From Amycolatopsis acidiphila (GTDB lineage Bacteria > Actinomycetota > Actinomycetes > Mycobacteriales > Pseudonocardiaceae), in contig NZ_CP090063.1 in the NCBI RefSeq assembly GCF_021391495.1, positions 558,001-622,000 on the forward strand: 64,000 nucleotides of DNA, written 5' to 3'. A program made the position numbers and the translations under genes. The notes under the pieces are model-generated. The model ran no database searches. It worked only from the letters and a program-made list of their open reading frames with translations, and was not told where the DNA came from. This document shows positions 1 through 11,700 of the stretch, piece after piece. Position 1 is the first letter of the stretch. Every line of letters starts with the position of its first letter.

Positions 1-1
1 C

Positions 2-1513
2 TGGTTGCGCCAGCGGCTGCCCGAGCACATGGTGCCCAAGCGGTTCGTCTTCCTCGACGAGTTCCCGTTGCTGCCCTCGGGCAAGGTGAACCGCGGGGCG
101 CTGCCCGAACCACCTGCGGAGACGACCACCCGGGCGCCGGTCACCGAGCCGGAAAAAGTCCTTTGTGGACTGATGGCTGACCTGCTGCGGCTGCCGGAGG
201 TCGGGGCCGAGGACAGCTTCTTCGCCCTCGGCGGGGACAGCATCCTGTCCATCCGGTTCGTGAGCAAGGCCCGCGCAGCCGGGCTGGCGATCTCGCCACG
301 GCAGGTGTTCGAGCACCAGACCGCGGCCGCGCTTGCTCGTGCGGTGGAGGCGGCGTCGGTCACCGTGCACGACGACGGCACGGGCGAGGTGCCGCTCACG
401 CCGATCATGCGCTGGTGGGCCGGGACCGGCGACGACGCGATGCACCAGGCCGCGCTGCTGCGGGTGCCCGAGCCGTTCGCGCCGGACGCGTTCGAGCAGG
501 TGCTGCAGGACGTGCTCGACCAGCACGACCTGCTGCGTGCGCGGTTGGGCGACGAGGTCCTGCACGTCCCGCCGCCGGGCTCGCTGGGTGCCGTGGTGGA
601 GCACGTCGAAGGCCCGTACCGGCCGGAGAAGTACGACGAAGTGGTCGCTGCCCTCGATCCGCGTGAGTCGATGCTGCGAGCGGTGGTCTTCAACGGCCGC
701 CTGCTGCTCGTGCTGCACCACCTGGTCGTCGACGGCGTGTCGTGGCGCATCCTCGCCGAGGACCTGGCCGAAGCCTGGACCGCGCGCGCCGCCGGTCGCC
801 CGCCCGCGCTCGCGCCGGTGCCGACGTCGTTCCGGACCTGGGCCCTCGCGACCGCACGCCCGACGCCGGTGCAGGCGCGGAAGGCGGAGCCGGTCGCGGG
901 CAGGCTGACCGTCGAACTGGGCGTGGCCGAGACCCGGAAGGTGCTGGAGGGCAAGCATTCCCGCGTCAACGAAGTGCTCGTGTTCGCGCTGGGTCAGGCG
1001 CTCGGGCCGACCGTCGTCGCGCTCGAAGGGCACGGCCGCGAGGAGCATCTCGTGCCGGGCGCCGATCTGTCGCGGACGGTCGGCTGGTTCACCACGGTGT
1101 TCCCGGTCGAGCTGGACCGGCCCACGCTGAACGAGGTCAAGCAGCAGCTGCGGGCGATCCCGGACAACGGGTTCGGCATGGACGTGCCCGACACCGACGT
1201 GAGCTTCAACTACCTCGGCCGGTTCGACCTCGGTGCGGGCTACTGGACGCCCGGCCCGGAGAAGCTGCCGGAGCCAGCGACGCAGCACCGTCCGCTGGAG
1301 ATCAACGCACGCACCGAGGACGGCCCGGTGCTCAAGGCGACCTGGTCGTGGACGGACGAGCACAGCGAGGCCGGGGTACGCGAACTCGCGCAGGCGTGGC
1401 TGCAAGCGCTTTCCGGCGACACCGAGGCCGGCCTGACGCCGTCGGACGTCCCGCTCGTGTCGCTGAACCAGGGGCAGCTCGACAAGCTCGCGGCGAAGTG
1501 GGGGAAGAAGTGA
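2..1513 (+). CDS. NRPS, 3' part of gene: end of A domain, carrier (PCP), epimerization (E) domain; truncated by window edge
   Basis: This is the C-terminal part of a non-ribosomal peptide synthetase; the reading frame is open to the left edge, so the true start and most of the A domain lie outside. Counting from base 2, the sequence opens in the A10 region (SGKVNRGALP, the Lys that contacts the adenylate). It continues into a carrier protein with LGGDSIL (phosphopantetheine Ser near residue 80), then an E domain at about 125-480. The E domain has HHLVVDG near 239-245, EGHGRE, TVGWFTTVFP and FNYLGR, all catalytic landmarks of epimerases. The E domain is shorter than the usual 430 residues because its middle is reduced. 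Its stop overlaps the next gene by four bases (GTGA), so the genes are translationally coupled. The module would deliver a D-configured residue. Substrate cannot be read here. Confidence 0.93.
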   Translation, partial: WLRQRLPEHMVPKRFVFLDEFPLLPSGKVNRGALPEPPAETTTRAPVTEPEKVLCGLMADLLRLPEVGAEDSFFALGGDSILSIRFVSKARAAGLAISPRQVFEHQTAAALARAVEAASVTVHDDGTGEVPLTPIMRWWAGTGDDAMHQAALLRVPEPFAPDAFEQVLQDVLDQHDLLRARLGDEVLHVPPPGSLGAVVEHVEGPYRPEKYDEVVAALDPRESMLRAVVFNGRLLLVLHHLVVDGVSWRILAEDLAEAWTARAAGRPPALAPVPTSFRTWALATARPTPVQARKAEPVAGRLTVELGVAETRKVLEGKHSRVNEVLVFALGQALGPTVVALEGHGREEHLVPGADLSRTVGWFTTVFPVELDRPTLNEVKQQLRAIPDNGFGMDVPDTDVSFNYLGRFDLGAGYWTPGPEKLPEPATQHRPLEINARTEDGPVLKATWSWTDEHSEAGVRELAQAWLQALSGDTEAGLTPSDVPLVSLNQGQLDKLAAKWGKK

Positions 1514-4500
1514 TCGAGGACATCCTGCCGCTCTCGCCGCTGCAGCAGGGCATGCTGTTCCACGCCCTGTTCGACCGGGACGCGACCGACGTCTACACCG
1601 TCCAGTTCGTACTCGGCCTCGACGGCGAGATCGACAGCAAACGTTTGCGCACGGCCGCGGAAACGCTGTTGACCAGGCATCCGAACCTCCGCGCGGCCTT
1701 CGTGCACGAGGACCTCGAGGACCCGGTGCAGCTGGTACTGGACGAGGTCGAGCTGCCGTGGACCGAGGTCGAGGGCGATCTGGCCGGGGTGCTGGAACGG
1801 GACCGCCGCGCGCGGTTCGACCTGGCCGAGCCGCCGCTGCTGCGGATGACGCTGGTCAGGCTCGGCGAGGCCGACCACCGGCTGGTGCTGACGAACCACC
1901 ACATCCTGCTGGACGGCTGGTCGCTGCCGCTGCTGGTCAGCGAGCTGCTCGCCCTCTACGGCGGCGTCGAGCCGCCCCGCCCGCGGCCGTATCGCGACTA
2001 CCTCGGCTGGCTGTCCACACGCGACAGTGCGGCGTCGGCCGCCGCATGGCGGGACGCGCTCGACGGCGCGGAACCGACCTTGCTCGCGCCCGCCGCATCC
2101 CGGGTGCCGACGCGTCCCGGCAAGATCCGGTTCGACCTGCCCGCCGAACGGCTCTACGGCCGGGCACGCGAGGAAGGGCTCACGGTCAACACGGTCGTGC
2201 AGGGGCTGTGGGGACAGGTGCTCGCGCGGCTGACCGGCCGTGACGACGTGGTCTTCGGCGCCACCGTGTCCGGCCGCCCCGCCGACCTGCCCGGGGTGGA
2301 CTCGATGGTGGGCCTGTTCATCCACACGGTTCCGGTGCGGGTGCGGGCCGACGCGCCGCTGCGGGAGCTGCAGGCCGAGCAGTCACGCCTGATGGAGCAC
2401 CAGTACCTCGGGCTCACCGAGATCCAGCGCGCCGCCGGTGCCGGTGACCTCTTCGACACGTTGATCGTCTTCGAGAACTACCCCATCGACTCGGACGCGG
2501 TGGGGGAGAGCGAAAGCCGCGCGGGGATCAGGATCAGCCAGGTCGAGGTCGACGACGCCACCCACTACCCGCTGACCCTGGCGGTCGCCGCCGAGGATGC
2601 GCTTTCCGTCACCTTCGAGTACCGGCCCGACGTCTTCGCCCGCACGCAGGTCGAGGCGATGACCCGCTACTTCACCCGTGCCGTGGAGAGCTTCGCCGAC
2701 GGTCGGCCGCTGGACCTGCTCTCACCCGGGGAGCACCGGCAGCTGGCCGAGTTCGGCACCGGCAAGCGGCTGGCGACCTGGCCGACCACGATGTCCGAGG
2801 TCTTCGAGGAGCAGGCCCGCCGGACGCCGGACGCCATCGCTCTGGTTGGCGGCGCCTTGCGGCTGACCTTCGCGCAGGTGAACAGGCGCGCGAACCACGT
2901 CGCCCGGCTGCTCGTCGAGCAGGGCGCCGGACCAGAGCGGATCGTCGCGCTGAAACTGCCGCCGGGGCCGAAGATGATCATCGCGCTGCTCGCGGTGTTC
3001 AAGGCCGGTGCGGCCTATTTGCCGCTCGACCCGGAGTGGCCCGCCGAGCGGCTCGACCTGATGCTCGCCGACGCGCGGCCGGTCGTCGTCCTGACCGAGG
3101 TACCCGAAGGCGTGGCCGAGGACTTCGAGCAGCGCGCGCTGCCCGAGAACCCGGCGTACGTCATCTACACCTCCGGCTCGACCGGGACGCCGAAGGCGGT
3201 CGTGGTCACCCACCGGTCGATCGCGAACCTGCTGGTCAGTCATCGCACGGACCTGTTCGAGCCGGCGGCAGCACGGGTCGGGCGGCCACTGCGCGTGGCG
3301 CACGCGTGGCCGATGGCGTTCGACGCCTCCTGGCAGCCGGTGCTGTGGATGTTCGCCGGGCACGAGCTGCACCTTGTCCCGCCGGACGTCCGCCGCGACG
3401 CCGCCCTGCTGCGGGGCTTCCTCGCCGAGCACGAGATCGAGTTCGTCGAGCTGTCGCCGTCGTTGCTCGCGCAGGTCGCGAGCGAGCCGTGGCGCGGTTC
3501 GCTCAAGGTGCTCGGCGTGGGCGGCGAGGCCGTTCCCGGTCAGCTGTGGCGCATGCTGCGTGAGCAGGACGATCTCGCTGTATACAACCTGTACGGACCC
3601 ACCGAGTGCACGGTGGACTCGGCCGCCGCGGACTTCGCCGACAGCGAGTCGCCGTCGATCGCATCGCCGGTCGGCAATGCCCGCGCGTACATCCTCGACC
3701 GGCGGCTGCGGCCCTGCCCCGTCGGTGTCGAGGGCGAGCTGTACTTCGCCGGCGCCGGGCTGGCCCGTGGCTACCTGGGCCGCCCCGGCACCACGGCCGA
3801 GCGTTTCGTGGCGGGTCCTGACGGTGCCCGGGTCTACCGGACCGGGGACATCGCACGCTGGACCGCGGACGGCCGCATCGAGTGCCTGGGCCGGGTCGAC
3901 GACCAGGTCAAGATCCGTGGCTACCGGATCGAACCGGGGGAGATCGAGGCCGTGCTGGCGCGCGACGGCCGGATCGAGCGGGCGGTCGTCGTGCCGCGCG
4001 AGGACATCCCCGGTGTTCGCCGCCTGGTCGCCTACGTCGTCCTGCGCGACGGCGGCGTCGAGGGGCTACGGGAGCTGGCCACGGCGAGCCTGCCGGAGCA
4101 CATGGTCCCGGCCGCGATCGTCGCGGTCGACAGCTTTCCCCTGACACGTAACGACAAACTGGATGTGAAAGCGCTTCCGAAGCCGGACTGCCGCGGCACC
4201 ACCCGAGCCGCGCGCACCGATACCGAGGTGCGGCTCGCCGAGCTGTTCGCCGAGGTACTCGGGGTGTCCCAGGTCGGCGCGGACGACAGCTTCTTCGCCC
4301 TCGGCGGCGACAGCATCGTCTCGATGCGCCTGGTCGCCAAGGCCCGCGCGGCGGGTTTCGGCTTCAGCCCGCGCGATGTGTTCGAGCGCCGTACCGTCGC
4401 CGAACTCGCACTGGTGGCGGGCACGGCGCGGCGATCCGCCGACCCGGACGCGGGGATCGGTGACGTGCCGCTGACGCCGATGCTGAGCTGGCTCACCGAG

Positions 4501-5700
4501 AACAGGCCGTACGACCGGCTCAGCCAGGCGCGGCTGTTGTGCACGCCGCGCGGCCTCGACCTCCGCCGTCTCGAGGAACTCGTGCAGACCCTGCTCGACC
4601 GGCACGATGTCCTGCGGTCCACTTTCGACGGTGCCTTCACCGTCCGGCCTCGCGGCGAGGTGCGCGCGCCGGTCCGTCGCGTCGAGCTCGCGGAGGTCGC
4701 CGCGCAGCTGCCGGACGTGCTGGAAGCGGAACTTCGCGAGCTGGACCCGGCCCGCGGCGAGCTGGCGCGGTTCGTGTGGTTCGACGGCGGCCCGGAAAAC
4801 GACGGCCGGCTGCTGATCCTGCTGCACCACCTCGTGGTCGACGGGGCGTCCTGGGGGATCCTGGTGCCGGAGCTGGCCGAGCTGTGGCAGGGACGCGAGC
4901 TGTCGCCGGTCGGCACGTCTTTCCGCGAGTGGGCGAAAGCGCTTCCCGAAGTCGCGCGGGCGAAGGCCTCGGAGCTGGATTTGTGGCGGGACGTCCTGTC
5001 CGGCCCCGACCCGGTGCTCGGCACGCGCAGGCTGGACCCGGCGACGGACACCCGGGCCACCATGCGCACGACCCGCACGGTCCTCGACGCCGAGCTCACC
5101 GGAAAGCTGCTGACAACAGTGCCCGAGCGGCTCGGCGTGACGATCAACGACGTGCTGCTCACGGCCTTCGCCCGGGCTGTCGCCCGCTGGCGTGGCGAGG
5201 ACGGGGCCGTGCTCATCGCGCTGGAGGGGCACGGCCGGGAGGAACAGGTCGTGCCCGGCGCGGACCTGTCCGGCACGGTCGGCTGGTTCACCAGCGTCCA
5301 TCCCGTGCGCGTGGACCCGGCCGACGTGCGCAAGGTCGCCGAGCAGCTGGCGCTGCCGGACCGGGGCATCGGCTACGGCCTGCTGCGGTACTCGAACCCG
5401 GACACGGCGGCGGAGCTGGCGCGCCTGCCCGAGCCGCAGGTCGAGTTCAACTACCTCGGCCGCCTCACCGTGGGCGAGACCGGCGGCGAACCCTGGTCCG
5501 GCGCGCCCGAGGTCGGCGCCATGGGCGGCGGTGTGGACGACGACATGCCCGCGCCGTATCCCCTCGTGCTCAACGCGCTCGTCCGCGGGCCGGCGCTGGA
5601 AGCCGACTGGCAGTGGGCCGGCGGGATCTTCACCGAGGACCGCGTCCACGAGCTGTCGTGTGCGTGGTTCGCCGCGCTGAAGGACATTTCCGATGAGTGA
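1510..5700 (+). CDS. NRPS, one module C-A-PCP-E
   Basis: This single-module synthetase has 1396 residues. The start is GTG 1510, which overlaps the upstream stop (GTGA); an upstream ATG at 742 is inside the previous gene and is rejected. The C domain (1-425) opens with [11 protein letters not shown] and has HHILLDG at 130-136; that opening is typical of DCL domains, which accept a D-configured donor. The A domain (about 428-890) has [14 protein letters not shown] and the A10 Lys near 884. My reading of its binding-pocket code is D-A-Q-E-G-G-L-V-D-K, for which I know no confident substrate. The carrier has LGGDSIV (Ser near 935). The E domain (about 975-1396) has HHLVVDG, EGHGREE, TVGWFT and FNYLGR. 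It should add and epimerize one residue, possibly an ornithine derivative if the product is a hydroxamate siderophore (inference). Confidence 0.95.
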   Translation: MIEDILPLSPLQQGMLFHALFDRDATDVYTVQFVLGLDGEIDSKRLRTAAETLLTRHPNLRAAFVHEDLEDPVQLVLDEVELPWTEVEGDLAGVLERDRRARFDLAEPPLLRMTLVRLGEADHRLVLTNHHILLDGWSLPLLVSELLALYGGVEPPRPRPYRDYLGWLSTRDSAASAAAWRDALDGAEPTLLAPAASRVPTRPGKIRFDLPAERLYGRAREEGLTVNTVVQGLWGQVLARLTGRDDVVFGATVSGRPADLPGVDSMVGLFIHTVPVRVRADAPLRELQAEQSRLMEHQYLGLTEIQRAAGAGDLFDTLIVFENYPIDSDAVGESESRAGIRISQVEVDDATHYPLTLAVAAEDALSVTFEYRPDVFARTQVEAMTRYFTRAVESFADGRPLDLLSPGEHRQLAEFGTGKRLATWPTTMSEVFEEQARRTPDAIALVGGALRLTFAQVNRRANHVARLLVEQGAGPERIVALKLPPGPKMIIALLAVFKAGAAYLPLDPEWPAERLDLMLADARPVVVLTEVPEGVAEDFEQRALPENPAYVIYTSGSTGTPKAVVVTHRSIANLLVSHRTDLFEPAAARVGRPLRVAHAWPMAFDASWQPVLWMFAGHELHLVPPDVRRDAALLRGFLAEHEIEFVELSPSLLAQVASEPWRGSLKVLGVGGEAVPGQLWRMLREQDDLAVYNLYGPTECTVDSAAADFADSESPSIASPVGNARAYILDRRLRPCPVGVEGELYFAGAGLARGYLGRPGTTAERFVAGPDGARVYRTGDIARWTADGRIECLGRVDDQVKIRGYRIEPGEIEAVLARDGRIERAVVVPREDIPGVRRLVAYVVLRDGGVEGLRELATASLPEHMVPAAIVAVDSFPLTRNDKLDVKALPKPDCRGTTRAARTDTEVRLAELFAEVLGVSQVGADDSFFALGGDSIVSMRLVAKARAAGFGFSPRDVFERRTVAELALVAGTARRSADPDAGIGDVPLTPMLSWLTENRPYDRLSQARLLCTPRGLDLRRLEELVQTLLDRHDVLRSTFDGAFTVRPRGEVRAPVRRVELAEVAAQLPDVLEAELRELDPARGELARFVWFDGGPENDGRLLILLHHLVVDGASWGILVPELAELWQGRELSPVGTSFREWAKALPEVARAKASELDLWRDVLSGPDPVLGTRRLDPATDTRATMRTTRTVLDAELTGKLLTTVPERLGVTINDVLLTAFARAVARWRGEDGAVLIALEGHGREEQVVPGADLSGTVGWFTSVHPVRVDPADVRKVAEQLALPDRGIGYGLLRYSNPDTAAELARLPEPQVEFNYLGRLTVGETGGEPWSGAPEVGAMGGGVDDDMPAPYPLVLNALVRGPALEADWQWAGGIFTEDRVHELSCAWFAALKDISDE

Positions 5701-8700
5701 CCTCGCCGCCCGCAAGCGCGAGCTGCTGCGCCGCAGGCTGGCGCAGGCCGGGCTCGCGAGCACCGGCCAGATCCCCCGGCGCGACCGCGAGGACGACCTG
5801 CCGCTGTCCTACGCGCAGTCACGCATGTGGTTCCTGCAGCAGCTCGAACCGGACAGTGCCGCGTACAACGTGTGCCTCGCGATCACCCTGCGCGGCGACC
5901 TGGACGCCGCCGCCCTGCACCGGTCTTTCCAACGGCTCGTCGAACGGCACGAGCTCCTGCGCACCCGCTACGTGCCCGGTGCCGACGGCGAGCCGCGGCA
6001 GGTCGTGGACCCGTTCGCGGTGGTGACCATGGCCGAGACGGACCTGCGTGCGCTGTCCGAGGACGACCGGGCGCGCGCCGTGGAAGCGCTTTCCCGCCAG
6101 GAGTCCGCACACGCCTTCGACCTCGAACGGGAGTACCCACTTCGCCTGCGGATGCTCCGCCGCGGCGACGACGACCGCGTGCTCGTGATGACCGTGCACC
6201 ACATCGCGTGGGACGGTTTCACCTTCAACGCGCTGTCGCACGACCTGTCCGCGCTCTACCGCGAGGACACCACCGGCCGCCCGTCGGGGCTGGAGCCGCT
6301 GCCGGTGCAGTACGCCGACTTCGCCCTGTGGCAGCGGAAAACCCTGACGGACGAGCGGCTGAGCGGCGACCTCGGCTACTGGCGCGGCGTGCTCGATCCG
6401 ATGCCGGAGAACCTGCCACTGCCCACGGACTTCCCCCGGCCTCCGCTGCGGTCCAGCCGTGGCGACCGTCGCTTCCGGACATTCGAGGCGACGCTGACCG
6501 AACGGACGACGACGTTCGCGCAGTCCCGCGGGGTCACGCCGTTCATGGTCGTCTTCGCCGCGTACGCCGCACTGCTGCACCGCTATACGGGTGCGACCGA
6601 TGTGCCGATCGGTTCGGCTTCGATGAACCGCGACGCCGGCGAGGTCGAGCGGCTCATCGGGAACTTCGGCAACACCCTCGTGCTGCGCGCCGACCTGACC
6701 GGCGACCCGTCGTTCGCCCAGCTCGTCGAGCGCATACAACGGGTGTGCACCGAGGGTTACGCACACCAGGACCTGCCGTTCGACCTGCTCGTCGAGCGGT
6801 TGCGGCCGCCGCGGACGGCCGGCCGCTCGGTGCTGTTCGACGTGATGCTGCTGTTCCTGACCCAGGGGCTGCAGGGCCTCGACCTGCCGGGGGTGCGCGC
6901 GAGCTGGGAGACGGTGCACAACGAAACGACCCAGTTCGACCTGGCGCTGGAGGCGTTCCTCACCGACCGCCGACTGCGGGTCGAGGCGACATACTCGACG
7001 GACCTGTTCCGCGGCGGCACGATCGACCGGTTCCTCACACACCTGGAGTCCCTGCTCGCCGCCGCGCTCGATTCCCCGGAGCAGGGCATCGGGCGGCTGG
7101 ACTACCACTCGTCGCGCCTGCCGAACGACACTGCCGTCGAGGTTCCGGTTACGACGTTGGCGGAGTTGTTCGAGGCGCAGGTGGCGTGTACGCCGGGTGC
7201 GGCGGCGGTGGTGTTCGAGGGTGAGTCGTTGTCGTATGCGGAGTTGGATGCGCGGGCGTCGGTGCTGGCGTCGCGGCTTGCGGCGGTGGGTGTGGGTCCG
7301 GATCGGATTGTGGGGGTTCGGCAGGATCGGTCGTTGGATTTGGTTGTGTCGTTGCTGGCGGTGTTGAAGGCGGGTGGTGCGTATTTGCCGTTGGATCCGT
7401 CGTATCCGGTGGAGCGGCTGGATTTGATGATCGAGGATGCTCGGCCGATGGTGGTGTTGCCGTGCGCGCTGGATGGTGAGGGTGAGGTGCGCAGGGCTGG
7501 GCCTGACAATGCGGCGTATGTGATCTACACGTCGGGTTCGACGGGTCGTCCGAAGGGTGTGGTCATCACGCATCGGGCGATTGTGAATCGTCTGTTGTGG
7601 ATGCAGCATGAATATCAACTGACGCAGCAAGACGTGGTGTTGCAGAAGACGCCGTCGAGTTTTGATGTGTCGGTGTGGGAGTTTTTCTGGCCGTTGATCA
7701 CTGGTGCGAAGTTGGTCCTGGCGAGGCCGGGTGGTCACAAGGATCCGGATTATCTGGCTGGGTTGATGGGCCAGGTGACGACTGTCCATTTCGTTCCGTC
7801 GATGCTGCGTGCTTATGGTGATCGTCCGTTGCCGAAGCGGGTGATTACCAGTGGGGAAGCGCTTTCTGCGGATATCGCGAGGCCGGGGATGCACAACCTC
7901 TATGGTCCGACTGAAGCCGCGGTGGATGTTACGCATTGGACGGTGACGGATGAGGTGGCGATCGGGCGGCCGGTGTGGAACACGCAGACCCATGTCCTCG
8001 ACCGCTACCTGCGCCCGGTGCCGCCCGGCGTGCCCGGCGAGCTGTACCTCGGCGGCGTCCAGCTCGCACGGGGTTACCTCAACCGCCCCGGCCTCACCGC
8101 CGAACGGTTCGTCGCGCACGAGAACGGCCGCCTCTACCGCACCGGCGACCTCGTGCGATGGCGCGAGGACGGCGTGCTCGAATACCTGGGACGCACCGAC
8201 GACCAGGTCAAGATCCGCGGTTTCCGCGTCGAGCTCGGCGAGATCGAGACCGCCCTGACCACGTTGCCCGGCGTGACGAGCGCGGCTGTCGTCGCGCGGC
8301 CGGAACAACAGCAGCTCGTCGGTTACGTCGTCGGCGATGTGCGAGACGCCCGGCGCGCACTCGCGAAGTCGCTGCCGGAGCACATGGTGCCCTCGGTCAT
8401 CGTCGAGCTGGACGCGCTGCCGCTGACCCAGAGCGGTAAGCTCGACCGCAAGGCGCTGCCCGAGCCGACGGTCACCGTCACCGATGCGGAGCCGAGCACC
8501 GAGTGGGAACACGCGCTCGCCCGGCTGTTCGCCGACCTGCTCGAACTCGACCGTGTCGGCGTGCACGACGACTTCTTCGCGCTCGGCGGCCATTCCCTGC
8601 TGGCGACGAAGCTCGTCGGGCGCGTCCGCGCGGAACTCGGCATCGAACTCGCCATCGGCACGGTCTTCGACGCGCCCACCGTGGCGCGCCTGGCCGCCGT

Positions 8701-11700
8701 GCTGGACGACGGCGCCCACAAGCGGCCCGCACTCACGCCGATGCCGCGCCCGCGGCGCATCCCGCTGTCCTTCGCGCAACAGCGGCTGTGGTTCCTCTAC
8801 CGGCTGGAGGGCGCGACCCCGACGTACAACGTGTCCCTGGCCGTGCGCATCGACGGGCCACTGGACGTCGAGGCGCTGCAGGCGGCACTGTCCGATGTGG
8901 TCGGACGCCACGAGGTCCTGCGGACCGTCTACCCCGAGTTCGAGGGGCGGCCGTATCAGCAGGTGCTCGATCGGACACCGGCGCTGCGGTTCGGTGGCAC
9001 CCCCGAGGAGGCCGCCCGGCGCGCGTTCGAGCTCGACCGTGAGCCGCCGTTCGAGGCGCGGTTGCTCGACGGCCAGGTGCTGTCGCTGCTCACGCACCAC
9101 ATCGCGACCGACGGCTGGTCCGGCGAGCGCCTGCTGGCCGACCTGAGCACGGCGTACGCGGCACGCATGCACGGCCGGCGCCCGGACTGGTCGCCACTGC
9201 CCGTGCAGTATGCCGACTACGCGCTCTGGCAACGTGACCTGCTCGGCAACGACGCGGACCCGGAGAGCCTGTCCGCCATCCAGCTCGCGTACTGGCGCGA
9301 ACAGCTGGCCGAACTGCCCGAGGAACTGCGCCTTCCCGCCGACCGGCCGCGTCCCGCGGTGCCGAGCTTCGAGGGCGATGCCGTCCGTTTTCGCCTGTCG
9401 TCCGAGACCCGCGCCGCGCTCGCCACGCTTGCGCGGGACACTGGCTCGACGGTGTTCATGACCGTGCAGGCCGCACTCGCCGCGCTGCTCGACCAGCTCG
9501 GCGCGGGCCCGGACATCCCGCTCGGCACCCCGGTCGCCGGCCGCACGGACGACGCGCTCGACGGGCTCGTCGGGTTCTTCGTGAACACGCTGGTGCTGCG
9601 CACCGACGTCAGCGGTGACCCCACGTTCCGCCAGCTCGTCGAGCGGGTCCGCCGGACCGACCTCGACGCGTTCGCTCACCAGGACCTGCCGTTCGAGCGG
9701 CTGGTGGAGGCGGTGAACCCGGGTCGCGCCATGGGGCGGCACCCGTTGTTCCAGGTGATGCTGGCCTATCAGCAGGCGCCGGCCGCGCCCGCGCCGTTCG
9801 GCGCAGCCTCGCTGCGCGAGGAGCACGTCGACTTCTACGCGGCGCGCATGGACCTCTCGTGCCACCTGTTCGAGGGCGTGGACGGGATCGACGGCTGGCT
9901 GGTCTACAGCAAGGACCTGTTCGACAGGTCCATGATGGACGATCTGGTGGGCCGGTTCGTCCGGCTCGTCGAGTCGATGGCGGGGGCCCCGGACCGGCCG
10001 CTGTCGGTGACGACCGTGCTCACCGACGCCGAGCGTGCGGTGACCTTCCCCGCGCACCCGGTCCCGCCGACGACGCTCACGGAGCTGATCGAGGCGCAGG
10101 TCGCGCGCACCCCCGAGGTCACTGCGGTCGTCTTCGAGGGTGAGTCGCTGACGTACGCGGAGCTGGACGCGCGAGCGTCGGCGCTCGCGTCGCAACTCGC
10201 GGCGGCGGGCGTGGGCCCGGATCGGATCGTCGGTATCCGGCAGGATCGCTCGCTGGACCTGGTCATCTCGCTGGTCGCGGTGCTCAAGGCGGGCGGTGCC
10301 TACCTGCCGCTCGACCCGTCCTATCCGGCGGAACGTCTCGACTTGATGATCGAGGATGCTCGGCCGATGGTGGTGTTGCCGTGCGCGCTGGATGGTGAGG
10401 CTGACGTCAGGAAGCCGACTCCGGACAATGCGGCGTATGTGATCTATACGTCGGGTTCGACGGGTCGCCCGAAGGGTGTGGTCATCACGCACCGGGCGAT
10501 TGTGAATCGTCTGTTGTGGATGCAGCATGAATATCAACTGACGCAGCAAGACGTGGTGTTGCAGAAGACGCCGTCGAGTTTTGATGTGTCGGTGTGGGAG
10601 TTTTTCTGGCCGTTGATCACTGGTGCGAAGTTGGTCCTGGCGAGGCCGGGTGGTCACAAGGATCCGGATTATCTGGCTGGGTTGATGGGCCAGGTGACGA
10701 CTGTCCATTTCGTTCCGTCGATGCTGCGTGCTTATGGTGATCGTCCGTTGCCGAAGCGGGTGATTACCAGTGGGGAAGCGCTTTCTGCGGATATCGCGAG
10801 GCCGGGGATGCACAATCTCTATGGTCCGACTGAAGCCGCGGTGGATGTTACGCATTGGACGGTGACGGATGAGGTGGCGATCGGGCGGCCGGTGTGGAAC
10901 ACGCAGACCCATGTCCTCGACCGCTACCTGCGCCCGGTGCCGCCCGGCGTGCCCGGCGAGCTGTACCTCGGCGGCGTCCAGCTCGCACGGGGTTACCTCG
11001 ACCGCCCGGGGCTCACCGCAGAACGGTTCGTCGCCGGTCCGGACGGCGAGCGCCTGTACCGCACCGGCGATCTCGTGCGTCGGCACAACGGTGTCCTGCA
11101 CTACCTGGGCCGCACCGACGACCAGGTCAAGATCCGCGGCTTCCGCGTCGAACTCGGCGAGATCGAGGCCGCCATCGCCGGCGTGCCCGGGGTGCGGCAG
11201 GCGGCGGTCGTCGTGCGGGACGAGCGGCTGATCGCCTATGTCGTCGGCGAGGCAGGCGACGTCCAGAACGAGGTCGCCGCGACCCTGCCGGAGCACATGG
11301 TGCCCGCCGCGGTCGTCCCGCTCGCGGAGCTGCCGTTGACCCCCAGTGGCAAGCTCGACCGGAAAGCGCTTCCGGAGCCGGACTTCGGGGCGCTCGCCGG
11401 CGACGACGAACCCCGCGACGAGCGGGAACGCACGCTCTGCGGGCTGTTCGCCGACGTCCTGCGGCTACCGCGAGTCGGCGTGCACGACAGCTTCTTCGAA
11501 CTCGGCGGCGACAGCATCGTCTCGGTGCAGCTGGTCAGCCGCGCCCGTAAGGCGGGCATCACGCTGACCCCGCGGCAGGTCTTCGAACAACGCACGCCGG
11601 CCGGACTGGCCGCGGCAGGGGAGTTCGCCGTGCACGCCGACGTCCCGCACGGACGGGTCGAGCCGACACCGATCATGCGTTACCGCAGCCTGTTCCAGGC

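Noticed and set aside
742..1509. Upstream extension of the second NRPS gene to ATG 742
   Set aside because: It lies inside the E domain of the first gene in another frame and translates to low-complexity Arg/Ala/Gly sequence; homology begins exactly at GTG 1510.
5819..11296. Very long minus-strand open frame opposite the bimodular NRPS
   Set aside because: It is an antisense shadow produced by GC-rich codon bias; its Arg/His-rich translation shows no motifs, and the repeated section only mirrors the duplicated A domains.
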